Origin: RAM1 sp040376925
Lineage (GTDB): Bacteria > Pseudomonadota > Gammaproteobacteria > Burkholderiales > Burkholderiaceae_C
Reading direction: 5' to 3'
Length of the DNA stretch: 39,863 nt
Assembly: GCA_040376925.1 (NCBI GenBank)
Contig: JBEIPU010000014.1
Coordinates: 1-39,863, forward strand
This document shows positions 19,242-28,062 of the stretch, piece after piece; within the stretch, counting starts at the first letter, position 1; the number at the start of each line of letters is the position of its first letter. The notes below the pieces were generated by a model that saw only the letters and a program-made list of their open reading frames with translations, was not told where the DNA came from and searched no databases. The position numbers and the translations under genes are program-made.

Positions 19242-19954
19242 AATCCCCCGAACAACTGAACGTCAAGATCTTTGCCGATGGCGCCGACAAGGCCGGCATG
19301 CTTGAGATGTACGCCAAGCCCTACATCAAGGGCCTGACGACCAACCCCACGCTCATGCGCAAGGCCGGCATCACCGACTACCGCGCGTTTGCCAAAGACA
19401 TCCTGTCCGACATCAAGGACAAGCCGCTGTCGTTTGAAGTGTTCTCGGACGATTTTGCCGACATGGAGCGCCAGGCGACGGAAATCGCCAGTTGGGGCGA
19501 CAACGTGTACGTGAAGATTCCGGTGACCAACACGCAGCAGCAGACCTGCTACGCACTGGTACGCAAGCTGGCCGCGCAAAAGGTCAAGCTTAATGTCACG
19601 GCCCTCATGACGCTGGCACAGGTGCGGGATGTGGTGGCGGCGCTGGACCCGGCCGTGCCCAGCTATGTGTCGGTGTTTGCGGGGCGTATTGCCGACACCG
19701 GCCGCGACCCGGTGCCATTGATGGCCGCTGCCGTGGAGCTGCTCAAGGTTGCGCCGGCATCCGAACTGATCTGGGCGAGCCCGCGTGAGCTGCTCAACAT
19801 CTTCCAGGCTGACCAGATCGGTTGCCAGGTCATCACGGTAACCAACGATATCCTCAAGAAGCTGTCGCTGGTGGGGTATGACCTGGACACCTACTCGCTG
19901 GACACCGTCAAGATGTTCCATACCGACGCGGTCGCCGCCGGTTTCAAGCTCTGA
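19238..19954 (+). CDS. Transaldolase/fructose-6-phosphate aldolase-type protein
   Basis: A 238-residue small class I aldolase. Family marks are the KIFADGAD start with D14, GLTTNPTLM (T35, N36, P37) and the Schiff-base lysine K93 in VYVKIPVTN; the later SVFAGRIADTGRDP forms the phosphate site. The length fits the short transaldolase/FSA group. Transaldolase handles sedoheptulose 7-phosphate, the GmhA substrate, so in this operon it may supply or tune the C7 ketose pool. That role is inference. It is the last gene of the block, with 25 bases before the converging alcohol dehydrogenase stop. Confidence 0.87.
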   Translation: MKSPEQLNVKIFADGADKAGMLEMYAKPYIKGLTTNPTLMRKAGITDYRAFAKDILSDIKDKPLSFEVFSDDFADMERQATEIASWGDNVYVKIPVTNTQQQTCYALVRKLAAQKVKLNVTALMTLAQVRDVVAALDPAVPSYVSVFAGRIADTGRDPVPLMAAAVELLKVAPASELIWASPRELLNIFQADQIGCQVITVTNDILKKLSLVGYDLDTYSLDTVKMFHTDAVAAGFKL

Positions 19955-19979
19955 GCGCTGGGGAGCGGCGACTGTAGGG

Positions 19980-21116
19980 CTACAGCGATGCACCCAGCAT
20001 CTCGCGGTACTCTTCCGCGCTGGCAATCCGCGGGTTGGTCTTGTGGCAATGGTCGGCCAGCGCGCCGGTGATGACCCTGTCAAACCACTCGCGCTGAACC
20101 CCCATCTCACCCAGGCCCGTGGGCAGGCCCAGCCGCGCGTTCATGTCGCGGATGGCCTCGGGGATGTCACCCGCAGCGCCCAGGCCCATGGCACGCGCCA
20201 TGCGCTCCAGGCGTCTGTCCTTTTGCACTGATTCGGCGGCGGCGTTGAATGTGACCACTGCCGGCAAAAACATGGCATTCAGCGTCCCATGGTGCAGCCG
20301 CGGGTCCACGCCGCCCAGGCTGTGGCTCAGGCTGTGCACGCAGCCCAGGCCTTTCTGGAAGGCCATCGCGCCCTGCATGGACGCACTCATGAGGTTGAAG
20401 CGTGCCTCGCGGTCGCTGCCGTCACGCGTGGCCCGCTCGATGTGGGCCCAGCCGCGCTCCAGCCCGTCCAGCGCGATGCCGTCCGCCGGCGGGTTGAAGG
20501 CTGCCGACATGAAGGTTTCCATGCAGTGGGCGATGGCGTCCATGCCCGTGGCTGCGGTCAGTTTGGGCGGCAGGCCCAGGGTCAGCTCCGGGTCGCAAAT
20601 GGCGGCCTTGGGCACGATATGCCAGGAATGGAAACCCAGCTTGCGGTGGTCGTCGACGATGATGATGGCGCCGCGCGCCACCTCGCTGCCCGTGCCGCTG
20701 GTGGTAGGCACGGCGATCAGCGGCGCGGCCCGGTCGGTGATGCGAGGCGAGCCGCCTTCGATGGTCGCGTAGTGGGTCAGGGGGCCGTCGTGCGTGGCGG
20801 CAATAGCCACGCCCTTGGCGCAATCGATGGCCGAGCCGCCACCCACGGCGATCAGGCCGTCGCAGCCGTTGGCCTTGTACACCTGCACCGCCGCACGCAC
20901 GGCCGCCTCCGTCGGGTTGGACGGCGTCTGGTCGAACACCGCCACCGGCAGGCCGGGCAGGGCGTCGAGTGCCTTTTGCAATACGCCTGCCGCCTTGACA
21001 CCCTGATCGGTCACGATCAGCGGCCGGGTGATGCCCACGCGCTCACATTCCTGCTTGAGCAGCTTGACGGCGCCGTAGTCGAACTGGATCTGGGTGACGT
21101 AGTAGATGAAGGCCAT
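19980..21116 (-). CDS. Iron-containing alcohol dehydrogenase
   Basis: A 378-residue group III alcohol dehydrogenase. NAD-binding GGGS lies at 92-95; the metal ligands fit D193 and H197 (GMDAIAHCMETF), H261 (GCVHSLSHSLGG) and H276 (HHGTLNAMFLP). The GTGSEV motif (141-146) is complete. It probably interconverts an alcohol and an aldehyde, but the substrate cannot be read; relatives include maleylacetate reductases and 4-hydroxybutyrate dehydrogenases. I take the ATG at 21116; the frame extends upstream but into the opposite-strand esterase gene. It is divergent from that esterase with 41 bases between starts. Confidence 0.9.
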   Translation of the reverse strand: MAFIYYVTQIQFDYGAVKLLKQECERVGITRPLIVTDQGVKAAGVLQKALDALPGLPVAVFDQTPSNPTEAAVRAAVQVYKANGCDGLIAVGGGSAIDCAKGVAIAATHDGPLTHYATIEGGSPRITDRAAPLIAVPTTSGTGSEVARGAIIIVDDHRKLGFHSWHIVPKAAICDPELTLGLPPKLTAATGMDAIAHCMETFMSAAFNPPADGIALDGLERGWAHIERATRDGSDREARFNLMSASMQGAMAFQKGLGCVHSLSHSLGGVDPRLHHGTLNAMFLPAVVTFNAAAESVQKDRRLERMARAMGLGAAGDIPEAIRDMNARLGLPTGLGEMGVQREWFDRVITGALADHCHKTNPRIASAEEYREMLGASL

Positions 21117-21157
21117 GGTTTTTGCCGCTGTAGGATCGAAACCGTCCACTGTACCCA

Positions 21158-22111
21158 ATGAACCCAATTCGTCTGTCACCTTCGATGCAGGCCGTGCTGC
21201 AACGCATGGGCCGCGCACGGCGCATGCCGTTGCACGAGATGACCGTACAGGCCGCGCGCGAGGCCTATGCCACGGGTGCTGACGTGCTGGAGGTGCCGCG
21301 CGCGACGCTGACCAGGGTGCAGGACCTGGCGGTACCCGCCCGTGATGGTGCAGCGCTTCCGCTTCGTCTGTACGCACCGGCTGAAGGCGCCCTGCCGGTA
21401 CTGCTGTACTTTCATGGCGGCGGTTTTACCGTCGGCAGCATTGCCACACACGACATCCTGTGCCGCGAACTGGCCCGGCGCAGCGGCTGTGCCGTGGCGT
21501 CGCTGGATTACCGGTTGGCGCCCGGGCACCGGTTTCCCGTGGCGGCCAACGATGCCTGGGATGCCCTGGCCTGGCTGGGCACCCACGGCGGTATGATCGG
21601 GATCGACCCGGGTCGCATCGCCGTGGGCGGCGACAGCGCCGGCGGCACGCTGGCAGCTGCCTGTGCCATCCAGGCCCGTGACGCCGGCTTGCCGCTGGCG
21701 CTGCAGTTGCTGTTCTATCCCGGCTGCGCGCCCTGGCAGGACAGCCCGTCGCATGACCGTTATGGCCGGGGACTGTTGCTGGATGCCGAATTGATCCAGT
21801 TCTTCTTCAGCCAGTACCTGCGCAGTGATGCGGACCGGCAGGACTGGCGGTTTGCGCCGCTGGTGGCCGACGACGTGGACGGCGTGGCGCCGGCCTGGTT
21901 CGGCCTGGCCGAGTGCGACCCGCTGGTCGACGAGGCCCTGGCTTACGCGGATAAACTACGCGCGGCCGGCGTCGCAGTGGATCTGGCGCTGTACCGGGGC
22001 GTGACCCACGAATTCATCAAGATGGGCCGCGCGCTGCCCGAGGCCGTACAGGCCCACGCCGACGCCGCGCAAGCCCTGCAACAGGCATTCAAACAGGCCC
22101 TGAAACCATGA
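21158..22111 (+). CDS. HSL-type alpha/beta hydrolase (esterase)
   Basis: A 317-residue esterase of the hormone-sensitive-lipase group (family IV). HGGGF (86-90) forms the oxyanion hole, GDSAGG holds the nucleophile S160, and D254 with H284 (GVTHEF) complete the triad. No signal peptide is evident. Expected activity is hydrolysis of short acyl esters; natural substrate unknown. The ATG at 21158 is used; the stop overlaps the hotdog-GNAT gene by 4 bases (ATGA), so the two are likely translated together. Confidence 0.92.
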   Translation: MNPIRLSPSMQAVLQRMGRARRMPLHEMTVQAAREAYATGADVLEVPRATLTRVQDLAVPARDGAALPLRLYAPAEGALPVLLYFHGGGFTVGSIATHDILCRELARRSGCAVASLDYRLAPGHRFPVAANDAWDALAWLGTHGGMIGIDPGRIAVGGDSAGGTLAAACAIQARDAGLPLALQLLFYPGCAPWQDSPSHDRYGRGLLLDAELIQFFFSQYLRSDADRQDWRFAPLVADDVDGVAPAWFGLAECDPLVDEALAYADKLRAAGVAVDLALYRGVTHEFIKMGRALPEAVQAHADAAQALQQAFKQALKP

Positions 22112-22974
22112 AACGCACTGACTTCCGATTCTTTCACCGCCTGCGCGTGCGCTGGGCCGAAGTGGACATGCAGAAGATCGTCTTCAATGCGCACTACCTG
22201 ATGTACTTTGACACTGCGGTGGCCGACTACTGGCGTGCGCTGGCCTTGCCGTATGAAGAGGCGATGCACCAGCTCGGCGGCGACCTGTACGTGAAAAAAG
22301 CCACCGTGGAGTTCCACGCCTCGGCGCGCATGGACGACCAGATCGATATCGGCATGAAATGCGCGCGCATCGGCAATTCGTCCATGGGCTTTGCTGGCGC
22401 CATCTTTCGCGGCGACGAACTGCTGATCACCTGCGGACTGGTCTATGTGTTTGCCGACCCCGCAACCCAGACGTCGCGCCCGGTGCCCGACGCCTTGCGC
22501 GCCATCCTGCTGGGCTTTGAGGCCGGCGAGCCCATGGTCGCCCTGAAAACCGGCGGCTGGGACGCCCTGGGCGCCGACGCGTCCAAGGTGCGCACGGAAG
22601 TCTTTGTGCAGGAGCAGCGCATCCCCAAAGAAATGGAATGGGACGAGGCCGACAAAACTGCCTTGCACGCCGTGGCCTACAACCGGCTGGGCCAGCCCCT
22701 GGCGACGGGGCGGCTGCTGCAGCCTGCCCCGGGGCAGGGCCGCATCGGGCGCATGGCGGTGTGCCGCGTGCTGCGCGGCGCCAACCTGGGCCGCGGCGTG
22801 CTGGATGCCCTGGTCCAGGCGGCGCTTCAGCGTGGCGACCATGAAGTCATGATGCACGCGCAACGCAGCGCGGAAGGTTTTTATGCCCGCCTGGGCTTCA
22901 CGCCGCGAGGTGAACCTTTTGACGAGGCCGGCATCCCACATGTCGAAATGTTCACGCAATTGCGGCCGGCCTGA
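22108..22974 (+). CDS. Fusion of a YbgC/FadM-like hotdog thioesterase and a GNAT acetyltransferase
   Basis: A 288-residue two-domain protein. Residues 1-135 are an acyl-CoA thioesterase fold (RWAEVDMQKIVFNAHYLMYFD, with D20 at the catalytic place). Residues about 150-288 are a GNAT domain similar to ElaA-type proteins: VRTEVFVQEQRIP (161-173), the acetyl-CoA loop VLRGANLGRGV (221-231), and AEGFYARLGFTPRGEPFDEAGIPHVEM. Each is normally a separate protein. The thioesterase would cleave acyl-CoA, the GNAT would use acyl/acetyl-CoA to modify an amine. It is coupled to the esterase gene by a 4-bp overlap. Joint action on one substrate is inference. Confidence 0.88.
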   Translation: MKRTDFRFFHRLRVRWAEVDMQKIVFNAHYLMYFDTAVADYWRALALPYEEAMHQLGGDLYVKKATVEFHASARMDDQIDIGMKCARIGNSSMGFAGAIFRGDELLITCGLVYVFADPATQTSRPVPDALRAILLGFEAGEPMVALKTGGWDALGADASKVRTEVFVQEQRIPKEMEWDEADKTALHAVAYNRLGQPLATGRLLQPAPGQGRIGRMAVCRVLRGANLGRGVLDALVQAALQRGDHEVMMHAQRSAEGFYARLGFTPRGEPFDEAGIPHVEMFTQLRPA

Positions 22975-22991
22975 ACGCGCCAGGTAACTCG

Positions 22992-23022
22992 TTGTAAGGC
23001 AGGGCGCACGAGCGGCGACAAT
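22992..23022 (+). promoter_or_regulatory. Possible promoter before the O-antigen-ligase-like gene
   Basis: TTGTAA at 22992-22997 and GACAAT at 23017-23022 are separated by 19 bases, slightly long for sigma-70. It is the only promoter-like pair in the 115-base gap between the hotdog-GNAT gene and the ligase-like gene. Weak call. Confidence 0.3.
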
Positions 23023-23089
23023 AGAGGGCTCTGCCCCGGCGCGCGCATTTTGCGTTTGCGGCCCCGGCACCAGCCCCCTCAAGTACGAC

Positions 23090-25459
23090 ATGGCAAAAAA
23101 GAAACGAAATGCGCCGGACAAGGCGTCCGGCAATGGAAACGGCAACCGCCCGGATTTTGGCGGCGGCGCAGCCGCCTGGACCACTGCGCCCAGCGCGCCG
23201 ATGGGGGGCGCGGTGCCCACCGTGGCCCGCTACAAGCCGCAGGCTACTAACGGTGGCACCTTGCCGCTGGAAATCACCCGCGGCGACTGGACCGCGCTGA
23301 TTTTTGCGCTGACGATCTTCTTCGCCCCCGCCCTGGGCGTGCCGCACGAGGAAATGCTGCAGGACACGCTGAAGTCCATTGTGGTGGCGTTTGGCGCGCT
23401 GGGCGCGGCGTTGCTGTTCTTCTGGCAGCAGCGCAACCGCCGGGACGGGCTGCGCTGGCATGCGCTGATGTGGCTGCCGCTGTCGCTGATGGTCTACGCG
23501 CTGGGCAGCATGATCTGGTCGCACACCTACCTGGGCGGCGTCGAGGCCGTGCGCTGGTTCATCTTCAGTGTGCTGCTGTGGCTGGGCATGAACACCCTGA
23601 ACCGCGACCGGACCATGATTGTGGTCTGGGGCATCCACTGGGGTGTGGTGGTGGCATCCCTGTGGACCGCGCTGCAGTTCTGGGTGGATTTCAAGTACTT
23701 CCCGCAAGGGCCTAACCCTGCTTCCACTTTCGTCAACCGCAACTTCTTCGCCGAATTTGCCACCTGTACGATCGCGTTCAGTGCCTTGCTGCTGGCGCGC
23801 GCGCGTTCATCCAGCCAGATCGCGCTGGTGGCGTTCACGTCGGCGTTTGTGATTGTCGCCATCCTGATGACCGGCACCCGTGGCGCCATGACGGCCATGT
23901 GGTTCCAGCTGCTGGTCCTGCTGCCGATCATCGCCATTATTTACAGGCGCCAGTTTTCGTTCTACCAATGGGACGCCGGCAAACGTATCGTTGCCATTGG
24001 CGTTCTTCTCGCAACGGTAGTTGGTCTGGGCATGATCTCCACCAACAACCCCAAGATGATCGAGGAGCACCGCGGCGAGGGCAAGGGAATGACCGCGCTG
24101 GAGCGCGGCTTCAAGCGCACAGCACGCATCAACATTGCCGACGGCTCGCTGGGCGTGCGATTTGTGATGTGGAAAGCCACAGCGCGAATCATCAAGGAAC
24201 GCCCGCTGACCGGCGTTGGCGCCGGCGCCTGGGAAGCGGATATCCCCCTGTACCAGGCCGAAGGCGCCCAGCTGGAGACCGATTACTACGTCCACAATGA
24301 ATTCCTGCAGCTTCTGGCCGAGTACGGGTTGGTCGGCTGGCTCTTTTTGCTGCTGCTGTTTGCCTACCTGTTGCGTGCGGCCTGGAAGACACTTCGCGAC
24401 ACCTCTGCGGACGGGCGAGCGGAGGCGCCCATGCGTGCCATTACGCTGACGGCCTTGCTGGCGCTGTTCATCGTGAGCAACGTCGGCTTCCCGTGGCGAA
24501 TGGCCAGTACCGGTGCGCTGTTTGCCTTGTGCCTGGCGATCCTCGCGGCGTCGGACGCACGGCTGGGTTACCGCGGTTACACCTCGGCCCTGCGATTGAA
24601 CTGGCGCCCCGCGTTCTCGCAGGGCATGGCCGTAGGCACCATGGTCTGTCTGGCCCTGGCTGCCTACATCACGCAGCAGGCCGCCGAATGCGAGAGCAAG
24701 ATCGTCAAGGCCACCAAGATCGCGCTGACCATCTCCCAATCGGGCGACTACCACAACCCCAAATGGGACAAACCCAAGGCTGACATGTTGCGCCTCATCA
24801 AGGAAGGCACCGACATCAACCCCCACTACCGCAAGATCACGCCCATGGTGGCCGATGAGCTGGCCAAATGGGGAGACTGGAAGAACGCCACCTGGGTGTG
24901 GGAGTCCGTGGTGTCGTCGCGTCCTTACGTCGTTGCAATCATGTCGAATATTGCGCGGGGTTATGCCACCATGGGCAACGCGGACAAGGCGCTGGAGTAC
25001 CTGGAGCGGTCCAAGAAGATCCAGCCCAAGGCGTCGTCGGTGCGCTCACTGGAAGTGGTGCTGCTCAGCCGCACGGGCAAGGAACCCCAGGCATTGGCGA
25101 TGGCGCGGGAGGCGATCGCTGAAGGTGTTTATGACTATGACCTGGTCAACGCGGCCTTTATTCTGGGCTGGCGTGGCGGCGACACTGCACTGGCCCTGAA
25201 AGCAATGGACCTGCGCATGAAGGACTGGCCCAACACCCAGGTCAACGGCCTGATCCAGCTGGGCAATATGTACACCACCGCACTGCTTAAGCCCGACAAG
25301 GCGCTGGAGCTGTTCAAGAAGGCAATGGAGCTGACGCCGGAAGCCGAGCGCAAGGCGTTGCTGCCGCAGATTCCGTCAGCTTACTGGTCCAAGATCGGCT
25401 TTGCGCACGCCATTCCGGTACAGGCCACGCCGACTCAGACGTCGGCCGCAAGCAAGTAG
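23090..25459 (+). CDS. O-antigen ligase/polymerase-like (Wzy_C) protein with C-terminal repeat region
   Basis: A 789-residue inner-membrane protein. A Gly/Pro-rich soluble N-tail (1-60) leads into about eleven membrane segments between 68 and 560. The large periplasmic loop has the family marks TGTRGAM (261-267), RPLTGVGAGAWE (371-382) and VHNEFLQLLAEYG (401-413), the region that in WaaL, Wzy and PglL holds the essential Arg and His. From about 600 to 770 the protein is helical with TPR-like units (GNADKALEYLERSKKIQP, LKPDKALELFKKAMELTP). It may join a polymer or oligosaccharide to lipid A or to a protein such as pilin; sequence alone does not separate these. The stop overlaps the converging ygfZ by 25 bases. 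Confidence 0.88.
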   Translation: MAKKKRNAPDKASGNGNGNRPDFGGGAAAWTTAPSAPMGGAVPTVARYKPQATNGGTLPLEITRGDWTALIFALTIFFAPALGVPHEEMLQDTLKSIVVAFGALGAALLFFWQQRNRRDGLRWHALMWLPLSLMVYALGSMIWSHTYLGGVEAVRWFIFSVLLWLGMNTLNRDRTMIVVWGIHWGVVVASLWTALQFWVDFKYFPQGPNPASTFVNRNFFAEFATCTIAFSALLLARARSSSQIALVAFTSAFVIVAILMTGTRGAMTAMWFQLLVLLPIIAIIYRRQFSFYQWDAGKRIVAIGVLLATVVGLGMISTNNPKMIEEHRGEGKGMTALERGFKRTARINIADGSLGVRFVMWKATARIIKERPLTGVGAGAWEADIPLYQAEGAQLETDYYVHNEFLQLLAEYGLVGWLFLLLLFAYLLRAAWKTLRDTSADGRAEAPMRAITLTALLALFIVSNVGFPWRMASTGALFALCLAILAASDARLGYRGYTSALRLNWRPAFSQGMAVGTMVCLALAAYITQQAAECESKIVKATKIALTISQSGDYHNPKWDKPKADMLRLIKEGTDINPHYRKITPMVADELAKWGDWKNATWVWESVVSSRPYVVAIMSNIARGYATMGNADKALEYLERSKKIQPKASSVRSLEVVLLSRTGKEPQALAMAREAIAEGVYDYDLVNAAFILGWRGGDTALALKAMDLRMKDWPNTQVNGLIQLGNMYTTALLKPDKALELFKKAMELTPEAERKALLPQIPSAYWSKIGFAHAIPVQATPTQTSAASK

Positions 25460-26343
25460 GGCAGGGGCTGCAGCGCCAGCGTGTTGGCGCTGTCGCCGGC
25501 CCACAGCCGCCCGCCCTGGGCGGCACTCAGCTGGATCGACACGATCGCATCAAACCCGCCCAGCGGCGAGCGCGCTGCCTGGGCCACCGTGCCGCAGGGC
25601 TGGCTGGCGTCGCTGTCGTGAAACACCTCCTGCCCGGCGGCCAGCGCTGCATCCGCATGCGCCACGAAAGCGCGCCGTTTGAGCGTGCCGCGGAACTGGC
25701 TGCGCGCCACGACCTCCTGGCCGGGGTAGCAGCCCTTGCGGAAGTTCACACCGCCTACGGACTCGTAGTTCAGCATCTGGGGCACAAAGGCCTCGACGAT
25801 GGGCGCGGTGATGGTGGTAATGCCGCTGTTCACCTCGCCCCAGAGCCAGTCGTCCAGACCCAGCGCCGGGCCTTGCGGTGCCGGATGGTCCGCCGGTGCG
25901 ATCCGCAGCGCGCGGGGCTGCCCGTGCGCCGGGTACAGCGCCACCAGGCTGGCCGCGCCGTCGTCCATGCGCTCCCAGGGCACCTGCGATCCGATGGCGG
26001 GGCAGGACGCGCCCGCCAGCCCGTGCAGGCTGACATCGGCGGTGGCGTCGGTGAGTCTGGCTTTGGCGCGCAGCACGAACATCGACAGCCGCTTGAGCGT
26101 GGGCGCCAGGATGTCCTGGCTGCACACCAGCAGGATGTCGTCTGGCCCGCGGCGCAGGCCGATGAAGCTGGCCTGCATGCGGCCCTTGGGGGAGCAAAAC
26201 GCCGCCAGGCGCGCTTGCCCGTCGCCCAGCAGCACGAAATCCTGCGTCAGCTGGCCCTGCAGGAATTTGGCGGCCTCTTCGCCCTGGACGCGAATCACGC
26301 CCAGATGGGGCAGGGCGGTCACGCCGTTGAGTTCATGGGTCAT
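25435..26343 (-). CDS. ygfZ: Folate-binding YgfZ/GcvT-like protein
   Basis: A 302-residue protein of the YgfZ family, which helps keep or build certain iron-sulfur enzymes with tetrahydrofolate. The diagnostic motif KGCYPGQE is at residues 203-210 with the conserved cysteine C205. The N-terminus reads LPHLGVIRVQGEEAAKFLQGQLTQD, typical of the family. The start at 26343 is at the conserved N-terminus; the frame runs further upstream, but into the mltG region. It converges with, and overlaps, the ligase-like gene by 25 bases. Confidence 0.93.
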   Translation of the reverse strand: MTHELNGVTALPHLGVIRVQGEEAAKFLQGQLTQDFVLLGDGQARLAAFCSPKGRMQASFIGLRRGPDDILLVCSQDILAPTLKRLSMFVLRAKARLTDATADVSLHGLAGASCPAIGSQVPWERMDDGAASLVALYPAHGQPRALRIAPADHPAPQGPALGLDDWLWGEVNSGITTITAPIVEAFVPQMLNYESVGGVNFRKGCYPGQEVVARSQFRGTLKRRAFVAHADAALAAGQEVFHDSDASQPCGTVAQAARSPLGGFDAIVSIQLSAAQGGRLWAGDSANTLALQPLPYLLAADV

Positions 26344-26395
26344 GCGTGAATTATCATCGGCCGTTGATTTCACTCGCAGAAGTAGGGGCAGTGGT

Positions 26396-27400
26396 TTGCG
26401 GCGATTCCTTGTAACGGTTTTCCTGTTGGGTGCGCTGTCGGCCATGGTGGTGGGCGGTGCCGGCCTGTGGTGGGTGTACCAGCCGCTGCGCACGCCCGCG
26501 CAGGCCGTGGACCTGTCCATCGACCCCGGCACCCTGCCGCGCGGCGTGGCCCAGGCGGTGGCGGATGCGGGTGTGGACGTCAACGCCGACCTGTTGTACA
26601 TCTGGTTCCGCCTGTCGGGCCAGGACCGCCAGATCAAGGCCGGCAGCTACGAGCTGGAGCCCGGCATTACCCCGCACCGCCTGCTGCGCAAGCTGGCCCG
26701 GGGCGAAGAAGCCCTGCAGGCCGTGGTGCTGGTCGAAGGCTGGAACTTCCGGCAGGTGCGCGCCGCGCTGCTGAAGGAAGATCAGCTCAAGCCGGACACC
26801 AAAGGGCTGGATGACGCCGCCATCATGGCGCTGCTGGGCCGCCCCGGTGTGCACCCCGAGGGGCGGTTCTTCCCCGATACCTACACCTACTCACGCGGCA
26901 CGAGCGATGTGGCGCTGCTGCGCCGCGCATTGCACGCCATGGACCGCCGGCTGGAGGCCGCCTGGGCCCAGCGCACGCCCGATGCCATGGCCAAAACCCC
27001 GGCCGAAGCCCTGATCCTGGCCAGCATCGTCGAAAAGGAAACCGGCAAGGCCGCTGACCGGCCGCTGGTGTCCAGCGTGTTCAACAACCGCCTGCGCGTG
27101 GGCATGCCGCTGCAGACCGACCCCACCGTGATCTACGGCATGGGCGAGGCCTTCGACGGCAATCTGCGCAAGAAAGACCTGCAGACCGACACGCCCTGGA
27201 ACACCTACACCCGGGCCGGCCTGCCGCCCACGCCGATCGCCATGCCGGGCAAGGCGTCGCTGCTGGCGGCGGTGCAGCCCCCGGCGTCAAAAGCCCTGTA
27301 CTTTGTGGCGCGCGGCGACGGCAGCAGCCAGTTCAGCGCCACGCTGGACGAGCACAACCGGGCTGTCAACCAGTACCAGCGGGGTCGCAACCCGCCATGA
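26396..27400 (+). CDS. mltG: Endolytic peptidoglycan transglycosylase MltG
   Basis: A 334-residue (from TTG) inner-membrane protein that cuts nascent glycan strands. One membrane segment (about 3-27) is followed by a LysM-like region and the YceG catalytic domain with ILASIVEKETG (E213/E215, one of them catalytic) and the conserved MPLQTDPTVIYGMG, NTYTRAGLPPTPIAMPG. Start choice: TTG 26396 follows AGGGG by 7 bases and gives the usual MRRFL opening. The in-frame ATG at 26342 would overlap the first codon of the divergent ygfZ, leaving no promoter space, so I think it less likely. The stop overlaps tmk by 4 bases. Confidence 0.92.
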   Translation: MRRFLVTVFLLGALSAMVVGGAGLWWVYQPLRTPAQAVDLSIDPGTLPRGVAQAVADAGVDVNADLLYIWFRLSGQDRQIKAGSYELEPGITPHRLLRKLARGEEALQAVVLVEGWNFRQVRAALLKEDQLKPDTKGLDDAAIMALLGRPGVHPEGRFFPDTYTYSRGTSDVALLRRALHAMDRRLEAAWAQRTPDAMAKTPAEALILASIVEKETGKAADRPLVSSVFNNRLRVGMPLQTDPTVIYGMGEAFDGNLRKKDLQTDTPWNTYTRAGLPPTPIAMPGKASLLAAVQPPASKALYFVARGDGSSQFSATLDEHNRAVNQYQRGRNPP

Positions 27401-28062
27401 GCCAGGGCCTGTTCATCAGCTTCGAGGGCATCGACGGCGCCGGCAAGTCCACCCACATCGAGGGACTGGCGTCGGCCTTCCGCACACAAGGGCGCACGGT
27501 GACACTCACGCGCGAGCCCGGCGGCACGCCCCTGGCCGAAAAGCTGCGCGCGCTGGTGCTTAACGATCCCATGGACGCGCTGACCGAAGCCCTGCTGATC
27601 TTTGCCGCGCGGCGCGACCACCTGCAGCAGGTGATCGAACCGGCTCTGGCCCGCGGCGACGTGGTGCTGTGTGACCGCTTCACCGACGCCACATTTGCCT
27701 ACCAGGGCGGGGGCAGGGGCTTTGATCTGGGCGTTCTTGCGCAGCTGGAGCAATGGGTCCAGGCGCTGCCCGACGCCGGCCTGCGCCAGCCGGACCTGAC
27801 GGTGTGGTTTGACCTGCCGCCCGAGGTGGCCGCCCAACGCCTCGCCGGTGCCCGCGTGCCGGACAAATTTGAATCCCAGCCGCTGGAGTTTTTCGCGCGC
27901 GTGGCCGCCGGCTATGCCGCGCGCGCCACCGCAGCCCCGCAGCGGTTTGTGCGCGTGGATGCCAGCCTGGAACGCCACAAGGTCTGGCAAGCCCTGACCA
28001 GCGCATTTGTGCGCCGCGGCTGGCTGGCCATCATGGTCGCCGCCAACGGGGGGCCGAAATGA
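27397..28062 (+). CDS. tmk: Thymidylate kinase
   Basis: A 221-residue kinase that makes dTDP from dTMP. P-loop GIDGAGKST (11-19), the substrate/DR motif CDRFTDATFAYQGGGRG near residue 91, and TREPGGTPLAEKLR are all family marks. It lies in the typical mltG-tmk-holB order with 4-bp overlaps on both sides. The DR(F/Y)..YQG motif and the arginine in the P-loop neighbour region fit a functional enzyme. Confidence 0.96.
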   Translation: MSQGLFISFEGIDGAGKSTHIEGLASAFRTQGRTVTLTREPGGTPLAEKLRALVLNDPMDALTEALLIFAARRDHLQQVIEPALARGDVVLCDRFTDATFAYQGGGRGFDLGVLAQLEQWVQALPDAGLRQPDLTVWFDLPPEVAAQRLAGARVPDKFESQPLEFFARVAAGYAARATAAPQRFVRVDASLERHKVWQALTSAFVRRGWLAIMVAANGGPK

